Below are positions 1 through 6,319 of a stretch of DNA of 10,932 nt, one piece after another (the first letter of the stretch is position 1; each line of letters begins with the position of its first letter). Origin of the DNA: Candidatus Pacearchaeota archaeon. Its GTDB lineage: Archaea; Nanoarchaeota; Nanoarchaeia; Pacearchaeales; GW2011-AR1. Below the pieces are notes generated by a model that searched no databases, was not told the DNA's origin, and saw only the letters and a list, made by a program, of their open reading frames with translations. Location of the stretch: assembly GCA_002690445.1 (NCBI GenBank), contig NZER01000112.1, forward strand, positions 1 to 10,932, in the 5' to 3' direction. The position numbers and the translations under genes were made by a program.

Positions 1-60
1 CGGTCTTTTTACCTGCACCTGCCTCTTTGCATCGACAGGATTACAAACATACTTCTTCAT
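1..60 (-). CDS. Partial small protein, 3' end beyond window
   Basis: An ATG at position 60 opens a frame that runs without a stop to the left edge (20 codons, beginning MKKYVCNPVD and continuing with a basic stretch). A clear GGAGGTG ribosome site sits about 6 bases upstream, which is why I accept it as a real gene start. One cysteine is visible. Too little is present to assign a family. It follows the 25-codon ORF at 82-159 and belongs to the same unidirectional block. Confidence 0.6.
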   Translation of the reverse strand, partial: MKKYVCNPVDAKRQVQVKRP

Positions 61-81
61 CTTTAACACCTCCATTAAAAT

Positions 82-159
82 CTAAAATAATCTTTTGGTC
101 TTCAGTATATTTATATGCTTATCTTTACACATATCTTCCCAATTTTTATATTCTGTCAT
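82..159 (-). CDS. Very small ORF, 25 aa, unknown
   Basis: The frame starts with ATG at 159 (MTEYKNWEDM) and ends with TAG. A GAGGT ribosome site lies 5 bases upstream and overlaps the TGA stop of the preceding membrane gene, the same tight coupling seen across the window. The peptide is charged, with an aromatic N-terminus and a basic C-terminus. It resembles the N-terminal strand of other tiny proteins here, but it is short enough to be a chance or decayed frame. No function can be given. Confidence 0.4.
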   Translation of the reverse strand: MTEYKNWEDMCKDKHINILKTKRLF

Positions 160-166
160 TTTTACC

Positions 167-352
167 TCATACTTTATTTCTCACAAATAACCAAACTATA
201 AGAGTTATTAAACTGAACATAAGCAATAATATAATCCACACCGCCTTCATTTGCGTTGTCATATCTGATTTTACAACATCAAATATTGCCCATATTATCA
301 CAACTAATAATATTATTGGTATTATGATTAATAGTAATATTTCCCACGCCAT
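167..352 (-). CDS. Two-helix membrane protein, PLDc_N-like
   Basis: This 61-residue protein has two hydrophobic segments (about residues 4-25 and 36-56) joined by a short polar loop containing FDVVKSD, and it ends in a basic tail (RNK). The pattern of helix, W/I-A-x-x-D, short loop, W-containing second helix and Arg/Lys tail fits the PLDc_N family of small membrane hairpins, which usually lie at the N-terminus of cardiolipin-synthase-like proteins or stand alone. No catalytic domain is attached, so a membrane or assembly role is more likely than an enzymatic one. A GAGGAAGG ribosome site precedes the ATG. It is the last sizeable gene before the left edge. Confidence 0.75.
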   Translation of the reverse strand: MAWEILLLIIIPIILLVVIIWAIFDVVKSDMTTQMKAVWIILLLMFSLITLIVWLFVRNKV

Positions 353-377
353 TTTAATCCTTCCTCATTTTTTTACC

Positions 378-1388
378 TTAAAAATTTGGTGTATTTCCTA
401 TCGCTGCACCATAACTTCTACCTATTTTTAATAACTCATCTATTCCAAATGGAACGTATAAACATTTCATACGTAAACTTGGTTCTGATAACATAACTTC
501 TGCCCACCTATGATGACCATCTATTATATAATTTTCTTTGGAAATAATTATAGTAGTATTAACAACAGGTGAAGCAGGATGTGGTAAACCAAACTGAATA
601 ATAAACTTTATAACTTTATTTAACCATATCTGAGATTGTAGGGGTTTTAAGTGATTAGCAGATATTCTCTGAATAACTACAGGAATACTATCATCCCATT
701 CATGTCTATCTTTTTTTCCTAACTCTAACCATCTATCTCTCTCTTCTTCTGATTTAAATTCTGTAGGAAAACTATGTCCTTTAGCATATGGCTTAAATAT
801 ATCAATTTTACCAGTTTCTAACCTTTTTTCAAATTCATGCATATCATCAGGTTCTATTACAGGCATTTTATATCTAGGTATATCGTGAGAATATTTAACT
901 AAATAAGATTGTGTTAATAAATAATTTGTGTTAAAATTTGGTAAAACCTTACCTATACTCATATTAAACTCGTTTAATCTTTCTCTCGTATAATCTCTAG
1001 CAACCTCTACATCAACTGTAGCTATATTAACAGTTTTTTGATGTCTTATATCACCAGTATTTTGTTTCTGTACAGTAACAGTACTACTTTGGGTATTTTC
1101 TATCCTTTCACCTGGAATCCGTTCAATTACTGTTCTCTCTTCAACTGTCGGTATATTTATCGTATTTTCTTCAATCACTGGTACATCTTGTTGTCTTTCT
1201 TCAGTTTCAGATACTTTTTCCATTTCTTCATCTATTACTTTTTTAGCAAAATCAAAAGCTTCATCTTTATTATGTCCTCTAGTTACAAACTTTCTATCTA
1301 TAGAAACATCTACAAACAATCCTCCTACTTTAATGAAAGATAACGTGTGTCCTTTATACATTTCATCCTTTAATCTTATATTACTCAT
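378..1388 (-). CDS. ParB-like domain protein with N-terminal YKG module
   Basis: This is the largest protein in the window (336 residues). Residues about 8-58 form a compact module starting with YKG (11-13). Residues about 59-130 are a Glu/Thr/Val-rich linker with TVQK and IRH near its end. The C-terminal part, from about 234, contains the ParB/sulfiredoxin-like signature: a KPLQ segment near 248-251, a strand-rich stretch, and DGHHRW at 290-295, followed by a conserved-looking tail with GRSYG. Proteins of this type occur in many tailed phages as ParB-like nuclease-domain proteins; they are unlike chromosomal ParB in having no obvious HTH. No strong ribosome site precedes the ATG, which lies 2 bases after the stop of the 65-residue gene, so translation is probably coupled. 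DNA-related activity is inferred; substrate and role are unknown. Confidence 0.8.
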   Translation of the reverse strand: MSNIRLKDEMYKGHTLSFIKVGGLFVDVSIDRKFVTRGHNKDEAFDFAKKVIDEEMEKVSETEERQQDVPVIEENTINIPTVEERTVIERIPGERIENTQSSTVTVQKQNTGDIRHQKTVNIATVDVEVARDYTRERLNEFNMSIGKVLPNFNTNYLLTQSYLVKYSHDIPRYKMPVIEPDDMHEFEKRLETGKIDIFKPYAKGHSFPTEFKSEEERDRWLELGKKDRHEWDDSIPVVIQRISANHLKPLQSQIWLNKVIKFIIQFGLPHPASPVVNTTIIISKENYIIDGHHRWAEVMLSEPSLRMKCLYVPFGIDELLKIGRSYGAAIGNTPNF

Positions 1389-1390
1389 TT

Positions 1391-1588
1391 TTAATCAACA
1401 ACATCTGGATATTTTATAGATAATTCATTGTAAGTTTCCATTATTTTCACTATTGTTTTTCTTTGTAAACCACTTAACCTACTTACAGTTACTACATCAA
1501 ACATGTTTGTTACACCTGATTTCTGAACTCTTACAAATTTAGCAAATTGCTCTTTTGTTATTTCATCTCCTATATCACCAACTACCAT
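1391..1588 (-). CDS. Small helical protein, phage-type, unknown function
   Basis: This soluble 65-residue protein has predicted helices around ITKEQFAKFVRVQKSG and around residues 40-60, with the central motif TNMFDVVTVSRLSGL. From memory, this motif pattern (SGxTNMFD, then SGL, then IMxxYxEL) resembles a small uncharacterised family common in phages and prophages; I could not check it. The SRLSGL segment could be part of a helix-turn-helix, but the evidence is weak. GAGGTG lies 8 bases before the ATG. It sits between the two tag-bearing proteins, 2 bases upstream of the ParB-like gene, so it may work with one of them. Confidence 0.75.
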   Translation of the reverse strand: MVVGDIGDEITKEQFAKFVRVQKSGVTNMFDVVTVSRLSGLQRKTIVKIMETYNELSIKYPDVVD

Positions 1589-1609
1589 TTTTCATACACC
1601 TCAATTTTA

Positions 1610-2491
1610 TTAGTTATCAATTACTTCACCATAATACCTACCTAACAATGCATCACTCATTCCAGTTTTATCCATAAAACTTAAAATAAAGTTATCAGGA
1701 ACATGCACTCCAAAATATTCTTCTACTTTAAATTTTCCATAAGCTGTATAATCAACCACTTTACCATTATAAATATTGAAACCATGGTCTAATGGAATAG
1801 GTAAATTTTCTGTCACATACCACCCTTCATAATAATCTAACGGTGTATTTAATGATGCTAATTGAGAATTATAATAACATTGTCGTGATTTATCACCACA
1901 TCTATACATTCTTAACATATCTCTCATTTTAGGGTCTGTTATCTCTTCCCATTCAAAACTTTTTCCTGTACGTATAACCCACTCATAAAACTCCTTCTGT
2001 TTACCATGTGTTATTCTTAATAAATCTTTTAAATAATTCTTAATAATACTACCACCAGCTTCAAAAACTAATCCATCTTTACTTGTCCTTAAATGTCTTA
2101 TCTGTTTTGTACCGGAACGTACCACATTATTATCCTTTTTTTGTACAGTCTTTAAAACTTGAATCTCGCCTACATCTGATGACCTACTCTCATTAACATT
2201 ATCAACATCTAATGACCTACTCTCATTAACATTATCAACATCTAATGACCTACTCTGATTAATATCTTCTTCTCTATTAGATTCTTGAACTGTATCACCT
2301 GACGATACAACCTTATCTATTACAATTTTAACCTCTTGTAAAGCATGTTCCTTATTTTGAAACTGAAAACTAGTATTTAAAAGTTCTTTAAACTGTGCAT
2401 TAACTACTCTTACAGCTATACTACCATTCTGTGGAGATTTATCAAAATCTATTACAAATCCCTTATACGTTTCTGGTTTTAACGTAGCCAT
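1610..2491 (-). CDS. YKG-module protein with Cys-His-Asp domain (papain/transglutaminase-like?)
   Basis: This protein has 293 residues. Residues 1-62 carry a module with YKG at 9-11, resembling the N-terminus of the ParB-like protein encoded just downstream. Residues 70-115 are a linker built of an 11-residue repeat (SRSLDVDNVNE). TVQK and IRH then recur as in the ParB-like protein. The C-terminal domain (about 130-293) has QCYYN (Cys205), DYYEGWY, PLDHGFN (His236) and VVDYT (Asp247), in the order Cys, His, Asp expected for a papain or transglutaminase fold. Similar CYxN / EGY / H / DxT patterns occur in phage proteins of unknown function, as I recall. Protease, amidase or transferase activity is inferred only. 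No clear Shine-Dalgarno site is present; GTGA is the best candidate. Confidence 0.7.
   Translation of the reverse strand: MATLKPETYKGFVIDFDKSPQNGSIAVRVVNAQFKELLNTSFQFQNKEHALQEVKIVIDKVVSSGDTVQESNREEDINQSRSLDVDNVNESRSLDVDNVNESRSSDVGEIQVLKTVQKKDNNVVRSGTKQIRHLRTSKDGLVFEAGGSIIKNYLKDLLRITHGKQKEFYEWVIRTGKSFEWEEITDPKMRDMLRMYRCGDKSRQCYYNSQLASLNTPLDYYEGWYVTENLPIPLDHGFNIYNGKVVDYTAYGKFKVEEYFGVHVPDNFILSFMDKTGMSDALLGRYYGEVIDN
2172..2270. repeat. Tandem 33-bp repeat coding an 11-residue linker repeat
   Basis: Units start at 2172, 2205 and 2238. The first two differ by one base; the third diverges in its second half. The core on the plus strand is atgacctactct. Because 33 is a multiple of three, the array keeps frame and encodes repeated SRSLDVDNVNE in the linker between the YKG module and the Cys-His-Asp domain. 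It is likely a slippage or unequal-crossover product that lengthens the linker. Confidence 0.95.
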
Positions 2492-2494
2492 TTT

Positions 2495-3037
2495 TTACTT
2501 CACACTCTTTGGATATTTTTCCAAATCACATACCTTACCATTAATTAATCTTCTATCGTAATCTTCCAAAACACTTTTATAAACTTCTTTATCAACAAAA
2601 TAACCATCTACTTGTGCGTATTTTATAGTTGCTCCTACATTTGCTGTATAACAATATCTCATCGTACTATCTCTTTGAAGTGCACAATTAAATCCTTGTA
2701 CTTCTCTCACACAACAATTATCTAAGTTATCCCAACCGACTATTCTATCTCTTACCAAATCATCAGCATCAGTTCCAACTTGAATCTCTTGTATATTACA
2801 CCAAACATTTTCCTTAGCAGGCGGTTGTATTACCTCTCTAAACTCGCTTGTTTTAGTTTTAAACTTGGAAACGACAGCATCTTTAGCAAAATCACTTTCT
2901 CCAAATACTTTTGCATGAATTCCTTCTGTGCTATCAAATCTATTACCAAATAACCAAAAGACACCTCCAAACAAGAGTAAGAGTAAAGCAACTACAACAA
3001 TCCAACTTCCTCCTCCACTATCTTGTCCATATTCCAT
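2495..3037 (-). CDS. Signal-anchored cysteine-rich protein
   Basis: This 180-residue protein has a short Gly/Ser-rich N-terminus, one strongly hydrophobic segment (about 11-30, with a run of leucines) and a long polar domain. The domain holds six cysteines (a WC, a CC pair, and single cysteines in FNC, RYC and KVC), an even number consistent with disulfide bonds in an extracytoplasmic or virion-surface domain. The motif MRYCYTANVG is distinctive. From memory, similar cysteine patterns occur in uncharacterised DPANN archaeal proteins, but this is unverified. The topology, with an anchor at the N-terminus and the bulk outside, is predicted. The ribosome site is weak (GAAGA), and the gene starts 3 bases after the preceding one, so it is probably coupled. 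Confidence 0.7.
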   Translation of the reverse strand: MEYGQDSGGGSWIVVVALLLLLFGGVFWLFGNRFDSTEGIHAKVFGESDFAKDAVVSKFKTKTSEFREVIQPPAKENVWCNIQEIQVGTDADDLVRDRIVGWDNLDNCCVREVQGFNCALQRDSTMRYCYTANVGATIKYAQVDGYFVDKEVYKSVLEDYDRRLINGKVCDLEKYPKSVK

Positions 3038-3039
3038 TT

Positions 3040-3243
3040 TTATCTTCTTTCAAGTTGTTTAATATATAAGGGGTCATCCGTATTATATAACCATAACGCT
3101 AACTTTGAACTATAAGGTCTTGAATAACCCTGAACTACAAATATATTATATTCTCTTTTTACAATATCATACTCTTTTTCTGTTAATTTTCTTCCAAGAT
3201 TCATCTCAATTTCATTTTTAATTGATGAACTAACATTAACCAT
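3040..3243 (-). CDS. Small soluble protein, 67 aa, unknown
   Basis: I do not recognise this protein. It is mostly helical and charged in its first half (GRKLTEKEYDIVKREY), followed by an aromatic-rich half (GYSRPYSSKLALWLY) and a basic end (ERR). It has no cysteines and no membrane segment. A good GAGGTG ribosome site lies 4 bases before the ATG. It is encoded between a two-helix membrane protein and the cysteine-rich anchored protein, all tightly packed, so it may be part of the same structural set. Confidence 0.7.
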   Translation of the reverse strand: MVNVSSSIKNEIEMNLGRKLTEKEYDIVKREYNIFVVQGYSRPYSSKLALWLYNTDDPLYIKQLERR

Positions 3244-3251
3244 TTTTCACC

Positions 3252-3446
3252 TCAATCATTAAACAGTTCATATATGAAGTTTATTACAAATGCAACAGAT
3301 AATACAATACCAGCACCAAACATATCACTGTACAAGTTTTGCTTAACTAAATCATCAGCAAATCGATTTGCTCCCCAGTAACCAACTACTGTTACAACTA
3401 CTGAAACTGCTGTAATTATTCCGCTTGTAACTTTGCTGTTTCCCAT
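3252..3446 (-). CDS. Two-helix membrane protein, 64 aa
   Basis: Two hydrophobic segments (about residues 8-24 and 43-60) flank a polar loop (NRFADDLVKQNLYSDM), and the protein ends in an acidic tail. This hairpin arrangement in a very small protein resembles coat proteins of lipid-containing archaeal viruses, such as the spindle-shaped type, but also many unrelated small membrane proteins, so the coat idea is speculative. The ATG follows directly after the TAA of the preceding gene, with AGGT just before it acting as a possible ribosome site. No family is recognised. Confidence 0.7.
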   Translation of the reverse strand: MGNSKVTSGIITAVSVVVTVVGYWGANRFADDLVKQNLYSDMFGAGIVLSVAFVINFIYELFND

Positions 3447-3683
3447 TTACCTATCCATCTCTAATTGAGACATAACTTTACTTTCTGATTGCATTGAAGG
3501 ATTCACTCCATATCTTTTTTTGTATTGTCCAATCCACGAACTCAATACACCTCTCAACCTACTTACCTCACCAGTTGAAATCTTATCACCACGAACATTC
3601 ATTCCTGTTTTTATTTCCATCCTCAATCTATTAATCCTGTGTAAAAACTCTTCACGATTTAACATATCATTTGTACGTGCCAT
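3447..3683 (-). CDS. MARTNDML-family basic helical protein (copy 1)
   Basis: This 78-residue soluble protein begins MARTNDMLNREEF and is rich in Arg, with a helical pattern and a core of SRLRGVLSSWIGQYKKRYGV. It is a paralogue of the shorter protein at 6726-6911, sharing the first ten residues exactly, then RIN-LR-EI, RLRGVL, W-I-QY and R-GV-PS. The paralogue lacks the C-terminal extension of about 15 residues (QSESKVMSQLEMDR). The high positive charge is compatible with nucleic-acid or virion packaging, but nothing proves it. GAGGTGA lies 6 bases before the ATG. Confidence 0.75.
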   Translation of the reverse strand: MARTNDMLNREEFLHRINRLRMEIKTGMNVRGDKISTGEVSRLRGVLSSWIGQYKKRYGVNPSMQSESKVMSQLEMDR

Positions 3684-3694
3684 TTTAACTCACC

Positions 3695-4054
3695 TCAATA
3701 CATTGTTGAACTAAAACCCCAGTCACATTTAGTACAATGTGCAGCATACCCTCCAGTATCTGGTTCTGCCCAATCTTCGTTTACAATTTTACTTCCACAT
3801 TTTGGACACATATTTGGGTAACCATCATTTTTTCTTTTAACTTTGCCTTTATTATCAACTACTTCATCTCTTCTTAAAGGTTGGACTCTTCCTCTTCTTT
3901 CTTTATAATATATCCCGTAAGTTTTCATTCCTACATTCGGTCCACGTTCTAGCATTTTAATTTTAGTTATTACATATCTACCTCCTCCTTCTTCCATGAA
4001 TCTTTCTCTTACATGTTGTATATTTTCAGCACTTACTAACGTATATCCTCCCAT
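3695..4054 (-). CDS. Protein with C-terminal four-cysteine zinc ribbon
   Basis: The 119-residue protein has a mixed N-terminal region with a hairpin-like VITKIKMLERG and a basic middle (ERRGRVQPLRRDE). It ends in a zinc ribbon: CPKC at 83-86 and CTKC at 107-110, with 20 residues between. This spacing is typical of rubredoxin-like or transcription-factor-like ribbons. The N-terminal half matches nothing I know. A zinc-stabilised nucleic-acid or protein contact is the usual role for such small viral ribbons, but the partner is unknown. GAGGTGAG 6 bases before the ATG overlaps the stop of the preceding 46-residue gene. Confidence 0.75.
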   Translation of the reverse strand: MGGYTLVSAENIQHVRERFMEEGGGRYVITKIKMLERGPNVGMKTYGIYYKERRGRVQPLRRDEVVDNKGKVKRKNDGYPNMCPKCGSKIVNEDWAEPDTGGYAAHCTKCDWGFSSTMY

Positions 4055-4060
4055 TTCAAC

Positions 4061-4201
4061 TCACCTCAATAATTTTCTAAATCTCCATCTATTTGCTTCT
4101 TCTTCACTGTTAAAAAAGATTATTGGTCTTGACTTCTTTCCAAAATCTCTAACATCCTGCCAACCGTTTTTATTTTTTGCTTGTATTTTATACATTTTCA
4201 T
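4061..4201 (-). CDS. Tiny beta-hairpin/helix protein, 46 aa
   Basis: The ATG at 4201 overlaps the TGA of the preceding membrane gene (ATGA), and the frame ends with TGA at 4061. The sequence starts MKMYKIQAKN, has GWQDVRDFG and IIFFNS, then a helix with SEEEANRWRFRKLLR. Strand, turn, strand, then a helix with an acidic cap and a basic end is a layout shared with other tiny proteins at the right of the window. The stop lies in the GAGGTGA ribosome site of the next gene, which supports real coupling. Confidence 0.7.
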   Translation of the reverse strand: MKMYKIQAKNKNGWQDVRDFGKKSRPIIFFNSEEEANRWRFRKLLR

Positions 4202-4581
4202 TTCCTTGCTACTTGATATGCTTGCACTGATATAAGTGCTATTGCAAAGATTGCAATAGTTCCTTTTATTCCATCAAAAGCTGGAATATTAATATTTGAT
4301 AAAAAATCAATAGGCAACTCCAGTAAACCAACAATAATTGATAACACACCAACTAATGCAGTTAATATAAACGCTATTTCTTCATTAGTAAGTCCATTTT
4401 CAAAATACTGTATTACACTAAATACACCTCCAACTGAAGCTAATCCTATTCCAATAATGATAAATATTAAACCGTTTACCCAAGGACCAATATCAATACC
4501 AGTAAAAGCGTCAAGCGCAGCAGTAAGAAAACCTAAGATACTTACAACAGCCATCGCTAAAATAAACTTACTCTCAGCCAT
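4198..4581 (-). CDS. Four-helix membrane protein, 127 aa
   Basis: Four hydrophobic segments are visible at about residues 5-25, 33-57, 66-87 and 104-124, with very short polar loops (ENGLTNEE is the longest acidic one). It is rich in Ile, Ala and Gly and has no charged residue inside the helices apart from an Asp or two near TM1. The ATG shares one base with the stop of the homing endonuclease gene (TAATG), with GGAGG just upstream. Holin-like or virion membrane roles are possible, but I recognise no family. Confidence 0.75.
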   Translation of the reverse strand: MAESKFILAMAVVSILGFLTAALDAFTGIDIGPWVNGLIFIIIGIGLASVGGVFSVIQYFENGLTNEEIAFILTALVGVLSIIVGLLELPIDFLSNINIPAFDGIKGTIAIFAIALISVQAYQVARK

Positions 4582-5336
4582 TATTTAACCTCCAACTCTA
4601 TTTCTATAGGTTCCATAATCTTCATAAACTCTCCAAATTTATCTTTTTTCCTTTGTAAATATAAGTTAGCGTTATTATAAAAAAAGTGGTAAATTTGTTT
4701 CAGATATTCTTGTTTAGATATAATTAAAATGTACATACTACCATCAAAATAAATTCTTCCATTTAAATTTAAATTTTTCATAAACACTCCTTGTAAATCA
4801 AAAATAAACTGTTTACTACCACTACAAATGTCAAAAGTCCAACCTCTTGGATTTTTACTCATACTATTACAACCCATACAACCGTCTCCATCAAAATATC
4901 CTCTGATGAAATGTCTTACATACTCTTTAGGTATATCAGGAAATCTTATTGTAAAGGTTTTATTAGAATGTAAACCGAGTTTAAGTAAGTCATTGTAAAT
5001 TTTCTTTCTATCTATATAAACGACATAATTGAAATAACTTTTACCATTTAATTTAGTTGTCTCTTTTCTCACTGGTAAATCTCTGCTCATACATCTTACT
5101 ATTTTTACAAGATGTTCTCTATCACTCTCCTTTAACCTTAATGTAACAATATAACTATCTTTATCAGAATCTAAATTTCCATCAGCATATAAGAAACCTA
5201 AAATATACGTCATATCATCAGACCAAGTTTCAAAAAAGTTCTCATTTACGTTATACTTTCTCATCTTTTTTAGAGTCTTCTCACTATTCATACTCTCTTT
5301 TATTTTTTCTATATGTTCAACAGTGTGCTTTACCAT
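4581..5336 (-). CDS. Free-standing LAGLIDADG homing endonuclease
   Basis: This 251-residue protein has both LAGLIDADG helices: YILGFLYADG at 44-53 and FIRGYFDGDG at 143-152. The catalytic acidic residues expected are Asp52 and Asp151, and both are present. About 100 residues separate the motifs, as in single-chain monomeric enzymes. The N-terminal part (HTVEHIEKIKESM) looks like a short DNA-contact helix. Enzymes of this family cut long specific DNA sites and promote their own spread. There are no intein splice motifs around it and the gene has its own GGAGG site, so it is an independent gene, coupled to the JAMM gene (which stops directly before its ATG) and to the downstream membrane gene. 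It appears intact and has probably invaded the block. Confidence 0.93.
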   Translation of the reverse strand: MVKHTVEHIEKIKESMNSEKTLKKMRKYNVNENFFETWSDDMTYILGFLYADGNLDSDKDSYIVTLRLKESDREHLVKIVRCMSRDLPVRKETTKLNGKSYFNYVVYIDRKKIYNDLLKLGLHSNKTFTIRFPDIPKEYVRHFIRGYFDGDGCMGCNSMSKNPRGWTFDICSGSKQFIFDLQGVFMKNLNLNGRIYFDGSMYILIISKQEYLKQIYHFFYNNANLYLQRKKDKFGEFMKIMEPIEIELEVK

Positions 5337-5846
5337 TTAAATTTCCTCCACTTCTGATTCAAATAAACTTAAAACATAAAAAACTAATCCTTCATCACAA
5401 CTTACACCTATAACTTCTTGTCCTCTTCTCATCTCACTTACATACGTTACAGTATCTACTGATGATAAACCACAATTTCCATTTGGATGATTATGCAACG
5501 TACCAATAGTTCTATACGTTCCTATGTAAACAGGACATTGAACAAACGTTACATTCATCTCACTTTGGTCAATAATTGGTGGTTCTGTAACACTATCAAT
5601 TCTTATTCCGTCATTAGTAATCTCACCAGCTAAACATGTAGGAATCTCAACTTTCAATTCAGGTGTGTATATTTCATTTAACTGCTCATCTGCAAACCTA
5701 GATATTGTTATTTTCTCACCATCCAAAAATATTTTATTTATATTAATAACGTTATACCTTAACAAAAATGCATTTATTCCAAGCGAAATTATTAAGATAA
5801 CTATTATAAAAAATACAACTGCTCCAGCAATCTTAAGTTTTCCCAT
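5337..5846 (-). CDS. Membrane-anchored JAMM (MPN+) metalloprotease-like protein
   Basis: The protein has 169 residues. Residues 6-29 form a single hydrophobic anchor preceded by two lysines, which predicts the N-terminus inside and the domain outside the cytoplasm. The rest matches a JAB/MPN domain: Glu67 in VEIPTC, then LHNHPNGN with His118 and His120, Ser128 and Asp131, giving the exact zinc motif HxH-x10-D with SxxD. JAMM enzymes hydrolyse isopeptide or peptide bonds, for example removing ubiquitin-like tags. Four cysteines (71, 104, 125, 150) could form disulfides if the domain is extracytoplasmic. All catalytic residues are present, so activity is plausible. It lies directly upstream of the homing endonuclease and downstream of the two-helix gene D. 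No ribosome site is clear. Confidence 0.85.
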   Translation of the reverse strand: MGKLKIAGAVVFFIIVILIISLGINAFLLRYNVININKIFLDGEKITISRFADEQLNEIYTPELKVEIPTCLAGEITNDGIRIDSVTEPPIIDQSEMNVTFVQCPVYIGTYRTIGTLHNHPNGNCGLSSVDTVTYVSEMRRGQEVIGVSCDEGLVFYVLSLFESEVEEI

Positions 5847-5847
5847 T

Positions 5848-6099
5848 TTACGTTTGTAGTATGTCTTTTATAGTCTCAAAGATATTAATCTTCTTCCCTA
5901 ATATCATTGTGAATATTACTAATATTGCTATAACAGCAGCAAAAACTATTCCTACTTGCGTCCAAGTATTCTCTATACCTATCTTAACAAACAAACCATT
6001 AATACTATCTCGTGTAGCGAAATAAATATAAAATGATGCTATCGAAATCAAAATAACTGATGCAACTCCAATAATTGTTTTTACTATTGTGTTTACCAT
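5848..6099 (-). CDS. Two-helix membrane protein, gene D
   Basis: This protein of 83 residues has hydrophobic segments at about 5-28 and 46-67, a polar loop (FATRDSINGLFVKIGIENTW) and a charged C-terminal tail (GKKINIFETIKDIL). The helix-loop-helix form recalls coat proteins of lipid-containing archaeal viruses, without being specific. The first 35 bases of this gene recur with 4 mismatches at 7128-7162, where they form a truncated remnant at a duplication joint. GAGGAA precedes the ATG. It is encoded between the S gene and the JAMM gene. Confidence 0.75.
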   Translation of the reverse strand: MVNTIVKTIIGVASVILISIASFYIYFATRDSINGLFVKIGIENTWTQVGIVFAAVIAILVIFTMILGKKINIFETIKDILQT

Positions 6100-6116
6100 T
6101 TCAATTCCTCATTTTA

Positions 6117-6317
6117 TTATTTTTGTCTATACCAAACTTCAAATAATCCGTCATTCTCTCCTCTAACATACCTTCTCAAAGTTTTTATCTTAACAACTGT
6201 AATATTACTACCTAAATTCTCATCTAACTTTATTGTTCTTTCCACCTGTTCTTGACTTACACCGTTAACTAAAGTACGTTTAAGTCCAAACTGACTAACT
6301 GCTCTTCTTATTGCCAT
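6117..6317 (-). CDS. Small soluble protein S, 66 aa
   Basis: I do not recognise this protein. It starts MAIRRAVSQF, has a likely central helix (SQEQVERTIKLDE), then two likely strands (NITVVKIKTLRR and GLFEVWYRQ). It is basic overall. The 57-residue protein at 7169-7342 occupies the matching place in the second copy of the duplicated unit, follows A' as this follows A, and shares the order helix, NI-strand, K-LR turn, strand, so the two are probably diverged paralogues. A TAGGTGAG ribosome site precedes the ATG and overlaps the stop of gene A. Confidence 0.7.
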   Translation of the reverse strand: MAIRRAVSQFGLKRTLVNGVSQEQVERTIKLDENLGSNITVVKIKTLRRYVRGENDGLFEVWYRQK

Positions 6318-6319
6318 TT

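Noticed and set aside
27..431. Plus-strand open frame of 134 codons at the left edge
   Set aside because: It lies opposite well-supported minus-strand genes with ribosome sites, has a low-complexity translation rich in Ile, Thr and Asn, and no ribosome site of its own.
1038..1343. Plus-strand frame of 101 codons
   Set aside because: Antisense shadow of the linker and head of the ParB-like gene; its translation is rich in Phe, Tyr and Ser, as expected from the complement of AT-rich coding sequence.
378..1388. Plasmid-partition ParB protein
   Set aside because: There is no ParA partner and no obvious helix-turn-helix; the DGHHRW-type domain fits phage ParB-like proteins better.
2172..2270. 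Possible CRISPR array
   Set aside because: The 33-bp units are contiguous with no spacers and keep the reading frame of a coding sequence, so they are a coding tandem repeat.
4581..5336. Intein or intron carrying the homing endonuclease
   Set aside because: The gene has its own start, stop and ribosome site; I see no splice-motif residues at its ends and no split host gene on either side.
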